A DNA stretch of 64,000 nucleotides from REEB95 sp050729835 (GTDB lineage Bacteria > Pseudomonadota > Alphaproteobacteria > ATCC43930 > CGMCC-115725), in contig JBOHLS010000002.1 of assembly GCA_050729835.1 (NCBI GenBank), forward strand, positions 1 through 64,000, read 5' to 3'. Position numbers and translations under genes: made by a program. The notes below the pieces were generated by a model. That model was not told the origin of the DNA and made no database searches. It was given only the letters and a program-made list of their open reading frames with translations. Positions 1 through 7,929 of the stretch are shown one piece after another (position 1 is the stretch's first letter; each line of letters opens with the position of its first letter).

Positions 1-125
1 CTAAACGAGGCCAGCCGCGGCCGCGCCCACCCGGGCGACATCAAATCGGAACGGTGGGCGACTTCAGATCGGAATGGTGGGCGACATCAAATCGGAATGA
101 CGGGCGACTTCCGTCGGAATCCGCA
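1..125. mobile_element. Terminal end of an IS21-like element with four 23-bp direct repeats
   Basis: The heptamer GGGCGAC recurs at 33, 56, 79 and 102, exactly 23 bp apart, each time followed by a variant of ATCAAATCGGAA; the fourth unit is slightly degenerate. Repeated terminal boxes of this kind are typical of IS21-family ends, where the IstA transposase binds. The sequence ends in CA at about 125 (TG...CA ends), which is where the neighbouring IS701-type gene stops resembling its family. The rest of the element lies left of the window, so family assignment rests on repeat structure alone. Confidence 0.6.
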
Positions 126-931
126 CCCTTGGTTCCATCGCCGGCCGATAGGCGCCGCCAGACACTCTTGGGGAGACTTTGCGCGATCTTCGCGGCGCTA
201 CTGTAGACAGGCTGCTTTTTGCCCCAAGAATGGAACACATGGTTGGCGGCGACGCCCAGAACATAGCCCTTGCCGGCCTTGCGAAGAACGATCTCGATGT
301 CGCCCGTGCCGTACACGCTGTCCGCTGCAACGAACGAGAACGGCACCTTTGCGGCGATCGCGCGCATGATCATCTTTTGCGCGATTTGGGGCTTCGTCGC
401 AAAACCCACATCGGCCGGCACATACGCTGCTTCCATACGTTCGGGATCGTCCGTCCACTCTTTCGGCAGATAGAGCGCCCGGTCGATGAAGGCATGGCCG
501 TGGCACGACACATAGGAAGCGAACACGCCAATCTGACAGTTGGTGATCTTGCCCGCCGAACCCGTGTACTGGCGCGCAACCCCGCACGACGCCTTGCCCT
601 GCTTCAAGAAACCGGTCTCGTCGATGACCAGAACGGCGGCTTCGTCGGCCAGGGTTTCCAGCGCGTACTCGCACACGATGGCGCGCAAGGCATCCGCATC
701 CCACCGGACACGGCCCAGGATCGCCTGCTGGCGCCAAGGGCCGGGGTCGCCAGCCGCTTCCGCCCGCATCCAGCCTGTCTTACGAGGCTCATTCCCCAAG
801 AGCCCGTCCAGAAACTGCCCCGCCGAGGCCGCAACCCGCTTCTGAAGAAACAACGGACCAATGCGTGCTTTTACGTCCCTGAACTCCGACGCCCATAGCT
901 CCAGCGTCGTCTCGATCGATGCTCCAGCCAT
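41..931 (-). pseudogene. IS701-type DDE transposase, C-terminally truncated
   Basis: The 296-codon reading frame encodes the N-terminal two thirds of an IS701-type transposase. Two acidic catalytic residues are visible: the first Asp in VIDETGFLKQG (about residue 103) and the second in FVAADSVYG (about residue 205). The family is usually about 400 residues or more and has a third acidic residue further downstream. Here the homologous part ends at GDGTKG and the last 25 or so codons read into the 23-bp repeats of the adjoining IS21-like end, so the catalytic triad is incomplete and the protein should be inactive. The insertion of one IS into another explains the truncation. The start ATG is at 931. 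Confidence 0.8.
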
Positions 932-1278
932 CCATGATCCTCCGAATCATGGTCACCCATGGATTCAGAAGTCGGGCCAAAAAGCAACTGTAATGTTAGC
1001 TGCCCCAAAGCCTGTCATTGGCTTGGACGCGTGGCCAGCTGGATCGCTGCTTCTTCGGAGTTTTGATGTTTAAAGGGCTTAAACCCGCTGGCCGCGCTGA
1101 GGCTCTAACACCAGGTTTGCGAATGATTCGAACGGACCCACAACTCGATTGATAGGGTCCGTCCGATCGAGCGGAGAGGCGGCATCGCGGCACAAATTTT
1201 TATGATATCTCATCCCTCGATCTAAATGACTGGAGCGAGTTGCGTGGCACGTCATCCGATCGGCGTGATGCCGAACCG
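932..1278. other. Gene-free stretch at the outer end of the IS701-type element
   Basis: No convincing gene is visible. The first 65 bases are the upstream end of the IS701-type element. A YTAR-type tetranucleotide (TTAG, 996-999), the target preference described for IS701-type elements, lies where the element could end, but the other element end is lost so a target duplication cannot be confirmed. The remainder is unremarkable intergenic DNA that is less GC-rich than the rest of the window. Confidence 0.4.
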
Positions 1279-1740
1279 CTACCGCTGCATTGACGAGGGA
1301 GCACTCTGAGTAGGCTCGGACCCGTTACCAGCCTGGAGATGCGACACGGCCAGGAAGGCGGCGACGGCGAGGACAACGCAAATCAGCCCTATCGCAACTC
1401 TCGACTTCGCCTTTTTATCCGCGCTTCGCACGCCCTGAGATGGCGTGGTGGCGGTGGCGCGGCGCCCAGGCAACCTGGCCACCAGGCAAGCGGCGATTGC
1501 CGATAAGTCCGACGCCTTCCAATCCCCCTCGGGGAGCATCGCCATTGTCGCGGCCAGCGCCTGAGCCGCTGCCGCCCTCGGTAAACCCGACAGGCGGGCG
1601 GCCTCCCGCCACGGGTCAACGCCGAGCCGTGTCAATGCCGAAAGCACCGTCAGCGGACCGTGTTCTTCCTCGCCAACGGGCGCGAAGAGAAAATCATTGA
1701 ATTCGGAATGAATGAGTGAGAATTGCGGGCGCAGGCCCAT
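1279..1740 (-). CDS. Small protein with C-terminal membrane anchor, function unknown
   Basis: Function not recognised. The 153-residue product has a soluble N-terminal region of about 95 residues (starting MGLRPQFSLIHSEFNDFLFA) rich in Ala and Leu, a basic stretch near residues 105-118, and one hydrophobic segment (about residues 119-135, IGLICVVLAVAAFLAV) followed by a short polar tail. It looks like a tail-anchored or bitopic inner-membrane protein. I chose the ATG at 1740 because a GGAAG ribosome-binding sequence lies just upstream and the longer frame to 1875 has atypical composition. It lies downstream of another small gene on the same strand (150-bp gap), within the accessory region left of tRNA-Lys. 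Confidence 0.55.
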   Translation of the reverse strand: MGLRPQFSLIHSEFNDFLFAPVGEEEHGPLTVLSALTRLGVDPWREAARLSGLPRAAAAQALAATMAMLPEGDWKASDLSAIAACLVARLPGRRATATTPSQGVRSADKKAKSRVAIGLICVVLAVAAFLAVSHLQAGNGSEPTQSAPSSMQR

Positions 1741-1888
1741 TTCGTGCTTCCGATGAGATGTGCAGCTTATGGTCGCTCCCAAGCGCCGCCACTCGCGGCA
1801 AACAATCCGACCAATAGCATGCCGACGATCAGGACCGTCAATTTCAGCTCCGTTGCATTGAGAGCCAACCAGCATTTCCAGTCGGCCA

Positions 1889-2239
1889 TCATGAAGTCCC
1901 GTGCGCCGCCTGTTCTTTTTCTTTGCCGAGACACGGTAGCTGTGCGGTCAGAGCCAGTCGCGGCGCTATGCCTTGTTCCTGCACCTGGGAATCTCTTGCC
2001 AGAACTTCCGCCAGCTCCGCCGGAGCTATGTCGACGATCCGAGCCCGTTCTGTGTTACCAGATCGTCCGGGCAGGCCAATAACGGTTGAAAGCCGCCGGT
2101 AGGCTGGATGTGACAAGGTCTGCAGCAGCTCCTCATCGGTTTCGACAACGTAGCGTCCGGCGGGCTGTACGTCGTCCACTCCGCTTAGCTTGAACGGATG
2201 CAGGAATGTGACTGTGTTGCTGCTTGTTCGCGTGATCAT
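1889..2239 (-). CDS. Small protein, function unknown
   Basis: The 116-residue product starts MITRTSSNTVTFLHPFKLSG and includes a segment resembling a short uncharacterised family that I recall as common in Bradyrhizobium-like genomes (VQPAGRYVVETDEELL...LSHPAYRRLSTVIGL). The C-terminal 40 residues are less regular. No catalytic motif, signal peptide or membrane segment is visible. The ATG at 2239 is preferred over an upstream in-frame start at 2380 because AAGGAG and AAGGA purine stretches lie before it and the upstream extension is Arg/Pro-rich shadow-like sequence. It is probably transcribed with the small membrane-protein gene downstream. Confidence 0.55.
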   Translation of the reverse strand: MITRTSSNTVTFLHPFKLSGVDDVQPAGRYVVETDEELLQTLSHPAYRRLSTVIGLPGRSGNTERARIVDIAPAELAEVLARDSQVQEQGIAPRLALTAQLPCLGKEKEQAAHGTS

Positions 2240-2839
2240 GGGCGTTTTCGATCCTTCAATGCGCCTCCTTCTGGGATGTGGCAATTGCCGGTATCCGTTG
2301 GAACCGCTCAGGCCGCCTTTCCTGGGCCGCGGTCTTGAGCGCACTTCCCTGACTTCGAGAGCCCCATGACCGGTGAACACCAGCGCCGAGGCCAGGGTTC
2401 ATGCTGTCGACCATCGAAGTCGCGAAGAGGATCGTGGTTCCACCCTCCTTCCTTGTTTCATAGATGTATTCCGTTACTTCGGTACCGTGGCGGATCGCTT
2501 GTTACGGAGGATAGCCTCGGTCGCCCGGCTTCTGCGTATCACGGAGGCCAAAACTCCTGCTCCGAGCGCTTGTTAAAGCTGGGATGCGTCAGCACGAATA
2601 ATAAGATGCCTTCGCGAAAATACTTTCGAAGCATTCGGTAGGCGGGTCGGCGACCCGGCCGACGGCACGACGGTAAAGCAAGGCGCGGACACGGACCGAC
2701 AAGTCGCCAGATGTTAAAATACGCCAAAAAATTGATTGCGTGCCGACGAAAGCCGCTTAGTTTCCAGGGGCTCAGCCGAAGCGTGTCCCCAAGAGTGTCC
2801 CCAGCTTAATATTTTACTTTAAGAATATCGTATAACTTA
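2240..2839. other. 600-bp stretch without a supported gene, next to tRNA-Lys
   Basis: Several short open frames exist on both strands but none has a convincing ribosome-binding site, protein-like composition or a recognisable family. Visible features are a short imperfect hairpin around 2606-2640 (CTTCG...CGAAG), a GC-rich inverted repeat near 2641-2665, and two copies of GTGTCCCC at 2783 and 2795. The last 35 bases before the tRNA are very AT-rich. The combination of IS remnants, small unknown genes and empty DNA ending at a tRNA 3' end suggests the remnant of an integrated element. Confidence 0.4.
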
Positions 2840-2915
2840 TGGTGAGCCCGGCGGGAGTCGAACCCGCGACCCCATGATTAAAAGTCATGTGCTCTACCGG
2901 CTGAGCTACGGGCTC
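2840..2915 (-). tRNA. tRNA-Lys (anticodon TTT)
   Basis: The reverse complement folds as a normal 76-nt tRNA: 7-bp acceptor stem GAGCCCG/CGGGCTC, D arm with GCTC...GAGC, anticodon stem-loop ATGACTTTTAATCAT giving anticodon TTT, T arm with GGTTCGACTCC, and a genomically encoded 3' ACCA (TGGT at 2840-2843 on the plus strand). It separates accessory DNA (left, on its 3' side) from core genes (right), the usual arrangement for a tRNA used as an integration site. Confidence 0.97.
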
Positions 2916-2997
2916 GCGCAACTGCGCCGGACAATAGGCACGCGGGTGTGCGCGGGTCAACCCGCCGGTTCTAACGCGCCACGTACGCGAGCCGGCT

Positions 2998-3165
2998 TCA
3001 ATCGAGGAAGCGGACCGGCACCATCCACGGCGCGAAGCCGCCGCCGGTGTCGGACGGCGCGGCGAAGTCAGCGCCCGACGTCTGCTGCGGCGGATCGGCA
3101 ACGCAATCGGCGAGAGCAAGAATCAAGGCGGCAAGGACGACGAAGGTCAGCGGCTTGGTCATCAT
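2998..3165 (-). CDS. Small exported protein, function unknown
   Basis: A 55-residue product begins MMTKPLTFVVLAALILALADCVADPP, a typical short Sec signal peptide, followed by a Pro/Gly-rich mature part of about 35 residues. The Cys at 21 sits in LADC; Asp at -1 does not fit a standard lipobox, so lipidation is doubtful. GGAAGG lies a few bases before the paired ATG codons at 3165/3162, which sets the start. No family is recognised. It stands alone between tRNA-Lys and the polyketide synthase unit. Confidence 0.5.
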   Translation of the reverse strand: MMTKPLTFVVLAALILALADCVADPPQQTSGADFAAPSDTGGGFAPWMVPVRFLD

Positions 3166-3285
3166 ACGCCTTCCATTCGCAAACGGCAGGCGAACTCGAG
3201 CGGTTCGCAGGCTCGAGGTCCAAGAGCAGGATCGCGTTCCGCCCACGCCAATCGCGCACAACCCTAGGCCGCCGGCTTTTTTCAC

Positions 3286-3807
3286 CTAAATCGGCCCTTG
3301 CGATATTGGAATGCTGCGCCGCGGCGTCAGGCCGCGTTCCTCGACGCGAATGCGCCAGGCGAGCACGGCGGCGTTGAGGATCGAGAACGCCAGCGCGATC
3401 CGCCAGGCGCCGAAGGCCAGTGGCAGCACCGCGATCTCGCCGACGACGATCAGGTAATTGGGATGGGCGACGAGGCGATAAGGCCCGCGTCGCACCAGCG
3501 GCGCGCCGGGCAGGCTGTAGACGCGCGTCGTCCAGAATCGTCCGAGGCTGGCGACGGTCCAGACGCGCAGGATTTCGAGGACGACGAAGACGCCGAGCCA
3601 GAACCAATTTACCGCCGTGTCCCAGGGCACCAGCGCGACGAGCGCGAGCAGCCAGGCCGCATGCAAGGCGACGACCAGGGGATAATGCCCGGCGCCGAGC
3701 TCGATCGCGCCGCGATCCTTGAGCGCGCGGGCATTGCGGACCGAATAGACCAGCTCGCCGAGCCGTGCCGCCGCTACGATGCCGACGATGAGCGGCAACG
3801 GGCTCAC
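3286..3807 (-). CDS. Isoprenylcysteine carboxyl methyltransferase (ICMT)-family membrane methyltransferase
   Basis: The 173-residue product has several hydrophobic helices (for example PLPLIVGIVAAARLGELVY at the N terminus and FWLGVFVVLEILRVW) and the C-terminal ICMT-family signature RRGPYRLVAHPNYLIVVGEI plus a conserved Glu in VEERGL, which form the S-adenosylmethionine site in this family. It starts at GTG 3807, overlapping the stop of the type III polyketide synthase gene by 4 bp (GTGA), so the two are translationally coupled. In Bacillus BpsA/BpsB and Streptomyces SrsA/SrsB the equivalent methyltransferase methylates the alkylpyrone or phenolic lipid made by the synthase. The same role here is inferred from family and context. 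Confidence 0.85.
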   Translation of the reverse strand: MSPLPLIVGIVAAARLGELVYSVRNARALKDRGAIELGAGHYPLVVALHAAWLLALVALVPWDTAVNWFWLGVFVVLEILRVWTVASLGRFWTTRVYSLPGAPLVRRGPYRLVAHPNYLIVVGEIAVLPLAFGAWRIALAFSILNAAVLAWRIRVEERGLTPRRSIPISQGPI

Positions 3808-4847
3808 GCTTCGAGCACCAGGAAGCCGGCGGTGAAGCCCGGCCCGAGCGACGAGAGCAGCATGCGACCACGCGCGCCGGCCTTGAGCGTGCGCTCGAGC
3901 ACGAACAGCACCGTCGCCGCCGACATGTTGCCGCAATCGCGCAGCACGGCGCGGGCATGATCGAGCGCGCCCTGGCCGAGCACAAAGGCTTCCTCGATCG
4001 CGCTTAGCACCTTCACGCCGCCCGGATGGCAGACGACGTGATCGATGGCGTCGAGCACCAGGCCGTGGCGGGCGAGGAAGGTCTCGGCGGCGGTGCGTAG
4101 CTGGCTTCGCACCAGGGCCGGAATGTCGCGCGAGAAGATCGCCTTGAGACCGTCTTCCATGACGTCCCAGCCCATGACGCCGAGCGAATCCGGCCAAGTA
4201 TGCTCGCCCGCCGCGCCCAGACGCGGTCCGTCGCCGGCGGTCGAGACGATGCCGGCGGCAGCGCCGTCGCCGAACAGCGCGGTAGCGACGACGTTGCTCT
4301 TCGAGCTGTCGCCGCGGCGGAAGCACAGCGCGCAAAGCTCGACCACGAGAAACAGCACGTTGGCGCCGGGACGGGCGCGAGCCAGATCGGCGGCGCGCGC
4401 CAGGCCGGCGACGCCGCCGGCGCAGCCGAGGCCGAAGATCGGCAGGCGCGTCACGTCGGCACGGAGGCCGAGGCGGTTGAGCAGCCGGGCGTCGAGGCTT
4501 GGTGTGGCAATGCCGGTAGTCGAGACCGTCACCACCGCGTCGATCTGGCGGGGCGCGAGCCCGGCTGTGGCGAGACAGGCGCGCGATGCTCGCTCCAACA
4601 GCCGCACGGCATGGTCGAGATAGAGTTCGTTGCGCTCGGCCCAGCCGTGCGGGCGATCGTACCATTCGAGCGGCACGCAGGAATAGCGCGCGTCGATGCC
4701 GGCATTAGCGAAGACCGGCATCAGTCGGTCGAGGTCGAGCGCCGCGGCGCCGGCGAAATAGCCGCGCGCGCGGCTTTCGATTTCGGCCTGGCGTAGGGCA
4801 TAGGGCGGCAGCGCCGTCGACAAGGCAAGCAGGTGGGGTGCGTTCAT
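3804..4847 (-). CDS. Type III polyketide synthase (chalcone synthase-like)
   Basis: The 347-residue product is a full-length thiolase-fold type III polyketide synthase. The catalytic triad is visible: Cys142 in GLGCAGG, His274 in VCHPGG and Asn307 in CGNMSAAT; the C-terminal GxGPGF-type motif appears as LGPGFTAGF. Such enzymes condense an acyl-CoA starter with malonyl-CoA units to alkylpyrones, alkylresorcinols or related phenolic lipids in the cytosol. The ATG at 4847 (MNAPHLLALSTALPP) matches the usual N terminus; a longer in-frame extension upstream is not protein-like. It is co-transcribed with the overlapping ICMT-family methyltransferase gene and is divergent from the DUF502 gene. The exact product cannot be told from sequence. 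Confidence 0.92.
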   Translation of the reverse strand: MNAPHLLALSTALPPYALRQAEIESRARGYFAGAAALDLDRLMPVFANAGIDARYSCVPLEWYDRPHGWAERNELYLDHAVRLLERASRACLATAGLAPRQIDAVVTVSTTGIATPSLDARLLNRLGLRADVTRLPIFGLGCAGGVAGLARAADLARARPGANVLFLVVELCALCFRRGDSSKSNVVATALFGDGAAAGIVSTAGDGPRLGAAGEHTWPDSLGVMGWDVMEDGLKAIFSRDIPALVRSQLRTAAETFLARHGLVLDAIDHVVCHPGGVKVLSAIEEAFVLGQGALDHARAVLRDCGNMSAATVLFVLERTLKAGARGRMLLSSLGPGFTAGFLVLEA

Positions 4848-4974
4848 CACTGGCGAAGGGCTCCTTGCGTCGTTACAGTGTCGGCGCTTCTCTGTCCGCT
4901 TACCGTAGGGCGGGCGGGGAAAATCTTGGATCACATGTTCGCGCGTTCGAGCCACTGGAGAGACTAGGCGCAGG

Positions 4975-5694
4975 ATGGCCCGTAAGAGCCACATGCAAAC
5001 AAGCGAAACCGACAGCGACACCGGCGCCCGCAACGGCGTGGGCGAGCGGTTGCGCGCCTATTTCATCGCCGGCATCCTGGTCACCGGCCCGATCGCCTTC
5101 ACGCTCTGGATCACCTGGAGCGTCATCGGTTTCGTCGACCATACCGTCTCGCACCTGGTGCCTACCCGCTATAACCCGGACGCCTACTTTCCGTTCAATA
5201 TCCCCGGCTTTGGCCTCGTGGTCGCGGTCATCGCGCTGACGCTGATCGGCTGGCTGACCGCTGGCTATGTCGGCCGTCTGTTCCTGCGCCTGTCCGACCG
5301 TATCATGAAGCGCATGCCGGTGATCAGCGGCATCTACAGCGCGCTCAAGCAGATTTTCGAAACCGTGCTGGCCAAGCGCTCCAACACCTTCCGCGAGGTC
5401 GTGTTGGTCGAGTGGCCGCGCCGCGGCATGTGGACCGTGGCTTTCGTCACCGCCAAGGGAGAGGGCGAATTGCGGTCGAACGTCGCACCGGATTCGGTCG
5501 GCCTTTACGTGCCGACGACGCCGAACCCGACCTCGGGCTATCTTGTCTACGTCTCGCGCGAGGAAATCGTGCCGCTGTCGATGTCGGTCGAGGACGGCAT
5601 CAAGCTGGTGATCTCCGGCGGCATCATCACGCCCGCGGGCCGCGACGTGCCGCTGGCGGCGCAGGTCGACGAAATAGCCGCGCCGATGAAATAG
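4975..5694 (+). CDS. DUF502 family membrane protein
   Basis: The 239-residue protein has a charged N terminus, two hydrophobic segments (about residues 29-55 and 78-98) and a soluble C-terminal domain with the DUF502 signatures PVISGIYSALKQIFETV and VGLYVPTTPNPTSGYLVYV. DUF502 proteins are conserved inner-membrane proteins without an established biochemical role; in many alphaproteobacteria the gene sits next to recG, as here, where the two converge with a 10-bp gap. Possible starts are ATG 4975 or ATG 4993 (MQTSETDS); the first has a modest CAGG purine stretch ahead of it. Confidence 0.9.
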   Translation: MARKSHMQTSETDSDTGARNGVGERLRAYFIAGILVTGPIAFTLWITWSVIGFVDHTVSHLVPTRYNPDAYFPFNIPGFGLVVAVIALTLIGWLTAGYVGRLFLRLSDRIMKRMPVISGIYSALKQIFETVLAKRSNTFREVVLVEWPRRGMWTVAFVTAKGEGELRSNVAPDSVGLYVPTTPNPTSGYLVYVSREEIVPLSMSVEDGIKLVISGGIITPAGRDVPLAAQVDEIAAPMK

Positions 5695-5704
5695 CCGCGC
5701 TCGT

Positions 5705-7789
5705 TCAGCCGGTGCGCAGGTAGCGCACCGCGGCGTCGCGCGCGAACAGATAGAGCAGCGTGCGCAGAGCCCCGCCGCGCGCGCTTTCGAGATCGGGGTC
5801 GCGCGTCAGCGCCAGCCGCGCTTCCTCGCGCGCGATCGGGATGAGGTCGGCGTGCGCCGCGAGGTCGACGAGGCGGAACTGTCCGAAGCCGCTTTGCCGC
5901 GTGCCCAGCACCTCACCGGCGCCGCGCAGCCGCAGATCTTCCTCGGCGATGTGGAAGCCGTCGTCACTTTCGCGCATGATGGAGAGACGCTGCTTGGCGG
6001 TTTCGCTCAGCGGCGCGGCATAGAGCAGCAAACACGCCGCCGACCGGTCGCCGCGGCCGACGCGGCCGCGCAGCTGGTGGAGCTGCGCCAAGCCGAAGCG
6101 CTCGGCGTGCTCGATCACCATGACGGTCGCGTCGGTGACGTCGACGCCGACTTCGATCACCGTCGTCGCCACCAGCAGGTCGATGCCGCCGGCGGCGAAC
6201 GCGGCCATGGTGCGGTCACGCTCGGGCCCTTTCATTCGTCCGTGCACCAGTCCGACGCGGTTGCCGAAGGTCTGGAACAGCTCGGAGAAGCGTGCCTCGG
6301 CCGCCTGAAGGTCGCTGTCCTCGGACTCTTCGATCAACGGGCAGATCCAATAGATCTTGTCGCACTTGGCGAGCGCGCGGCGGATTGCGGCGATGACGTC
6401 GCCGATGCGCTCGACCGGCACGGCGCTGGTCGTGGTCTTGGCGCGGCCGGTCGGCTTCTCGTCGAGCCGCGATGCGTCGAGATCGCCATAGGCCGTCATT
6501 TCGAGCGTGCGCGGGATCGGCGTCGCCGTCATCACCAGGATGTCGACCGCCTTGCCCTTGGCCGCGAGCTGCACGCGCTGCTCGACGCCGAAACGGTGTT
6601 GCTCGTCGATCACCGCCAGCGCTAGGTCCCTGAACGCGACCTCGTCCTGGAACAACGCATGCGTACCGACTGCGATTTGGATTTCTCCGGCCGCCAGGCG
6701 CTCGAGGAATTCCGTCCGCGCGCGACCTTTCTCGCGGCCAGTGAGCAGCGCGATCGTCACGCCGGAATCCTTCGCCAGGTTGGTCAATGTCGTGAAATGC
6801 TGGCGCGCGAGAATCTCGGTCGGCGCCATCAGCGCCGCCTGGCCGCCGGATTCGACCGCATCGCACATCGCCAACAGCGCCACCACCGTCTTGCCGCTGC
6901 CGACATCGCCTTGCAAAAGGCGGTTCATGCGCGACGGTTGCGCCAAGTCGAAGGATATCTCAGCGAGCGCGCGGCGTTGCGCGCCAGTGAGTTGGAAGGG
7001 CAGGGCACGCTCGACGCGTTGGCGCAGATCGCCCTTGGCGGCGAGCGCCCGGCCGGCGCGCTTGCGGGCCCGGGCGCGCAGCAGCGCGATGGTCAGCTGG
7101 TTTGCCAGCAGCTCGTCATAGGCCAGCCGCGCGCGCGCCGGATGGGTAGGTAGTAGGTCTTCGGGCCGTGCCAGTGCGTGCACGGCGATAATCGCCGCGC
7201 GCCACGCCGGCCAGCCACGCCGCTTGACCAGCTCGGAATCGGCCCATTGGTCGAGCTGCGGCGCGCGCGCCAGCGCCGCCTCGATCGCCTTGTGCACCAT
7301 GCGCAGCGTCAATCCAGCGGTCAGGCGATAGACCGGTTCGATCAGCTTCAGCGTGTCGAGCCCGGCCGGATCGAGGATGTGATCCGGATGGGTCATCTGG
7401 ATCTGGTTGTTGAAGCGCTCGATCTTGCCACTGACGATGCGGCTCGCGCCCACTGGCAGTTGGCGCTCAAGCCAGTCGCCCTTGACGTGGAAGAACACCA
7501 GGAACAGCACGCCGCTCGCGTCGCGGCAGCGCACGCGATAGGGCTGGCGCGGGTTGTGCGGCTTCTGGTGCTGCTCGACCGTGACGGTCAGCGTGGCGAT
7601 GCGGCCTTCGGGCGCATCCGCCACCTGGGGCTGGAAGCTGCGGTCGATGAGATCGACCGGCAGATGCCACAGCAGGTCGACGACATGCGGCCCACACAAT
7701 TTCTGGAACAGCTTGCCGAGGCGCGGCCCGACGCCCTTGATGTCGGTGACCTCGGCAAACAGCGGGTTGAGGATCGCGGGCCGCATCAA
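5705..7789 (-). CDS. recG: ATP-dependent DNA helicase RecG
   Basis: RecG unwinds branched DNA and reverses stalled replication forks. The 694-residue product is full length, with an N-terminal wedge/OB-fold domain (about residues 50-150), Walker A GDVGSGKT at 294-301, DEQH box at 395-398, helicase motif MTATPIPRTL, and C-terminal GRVGRG and RLRGAGEVLGTRQSG motifs characteristic of the RecG/Mfd helicase group. It begins MMRPAILNPLF at 7789. It forms part of the alphaproteobacterial DUF502-recG-sdhE-mfd neighbourhood, here interrupted by an amidohydrolase gene transcribed in the same direction. Confidence 0.98.
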   Translation of the reverse strand: MMRPAILNPLFAEVTDIKGVGPRLGKLFQKLCGPHVVDLLWHLPVDLIDRSFQPQVADAPEGRIATLTVTVEQHQKPHNPRQPYRVRCRDASGVLFLVFFHVKGDWLERQLPVGASRIVSGKIERFNNQIQMTHPDHILDPAGLDTLKLIEPVYRLTAGLTLRMVHKAIEAALARAPQLDQWADSELVKRRGWPAWRAAIIAVHALARPEDLLPTHPARARLAYDELLANQLTIALLRARARKRAGRALAAKGDLRQRVERALPFQLTGAQRRALAEISFDLAQPSRMNRLLQGDVGSGKTVVALLAMCDAVESGGQAALMAPTEILARQHFTTLTNLAKDSGVTIALLTGREKGRARTEFLERLAAGEIQIAVGTHALFQDEVAFRDLALAVIDEQHRFGVEQRVQLAAKGKAVDILVMTATPIPRTLEMTAYGDLDASRLDEKPTGRAKTTTSAVPVERIGDVIAAIRRALAKCDKIYWICPLIEESEDSDLQAAEARFSELFQTFGNRVGLVHGRMKGPERDRTMAAFAAGGIDLLVATTVIEVGVDVTDATVMVIEHAERFGLAQLHQLRGRVGRGDRSAACLLLYAAPLSETAKQRLSIMRESDDGFHIAEEDLRLRGAGEVLGTRQSGFGQFRLVDLAAHADLIPIAREEARLALTRDPDLESARGGALRTLLYLFARDAAVRYLRTG

Positions 7790-7812
7790 CGCGGCTGGAT
7801 GAACGCCCTGTG

Positions 7813-7915
7813 CCCTTTGTCCTTCGACAGGCTCAGGACGAGGGCTTCAGGGTAAGGAGAGTTTTTTAATGCCATCTCCCAATCTTCCTCAGCCTGAGCG
7901 TAGTCGAAGGCCGCA
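7813..7915. repeat. Long imperfect palindromic intergenic repeat
   Basis: Between the amidohydrolase and recG genes the arms CCTTCGACAGGCTCAG (7821-7836) and CTGAGCGTAGTCGAAGG (7894-7910) are near-perfect inverted copies separated by about 57 bp. Elements with CCTTCGAC...GCTCAGG arms are dispersed intergenic palindromes in many alphaproteobacteria. An RNA transcribed through it would form a long hairpin; the spacer has a T-run (GTTTTTTAAT), so it may also influence termination or message stability. Confidence 0.65.
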
Positions 7916-7929
7916 TGGTCGGATTGCCG

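Noticed and set aside
33..124. CRISPR-like array of 23-bp units
   Set aside because: The units are directly adjacent with no spacers and occur at an IS end; no cas genes are present.
2366..2641. Short plus-strand frames in the 600-bp gap before tRNA-Lys
   Set aside because: Composition is Arg/Ser/Pro-rich without a ribosome-binding site or known family; too weak to list as genes.
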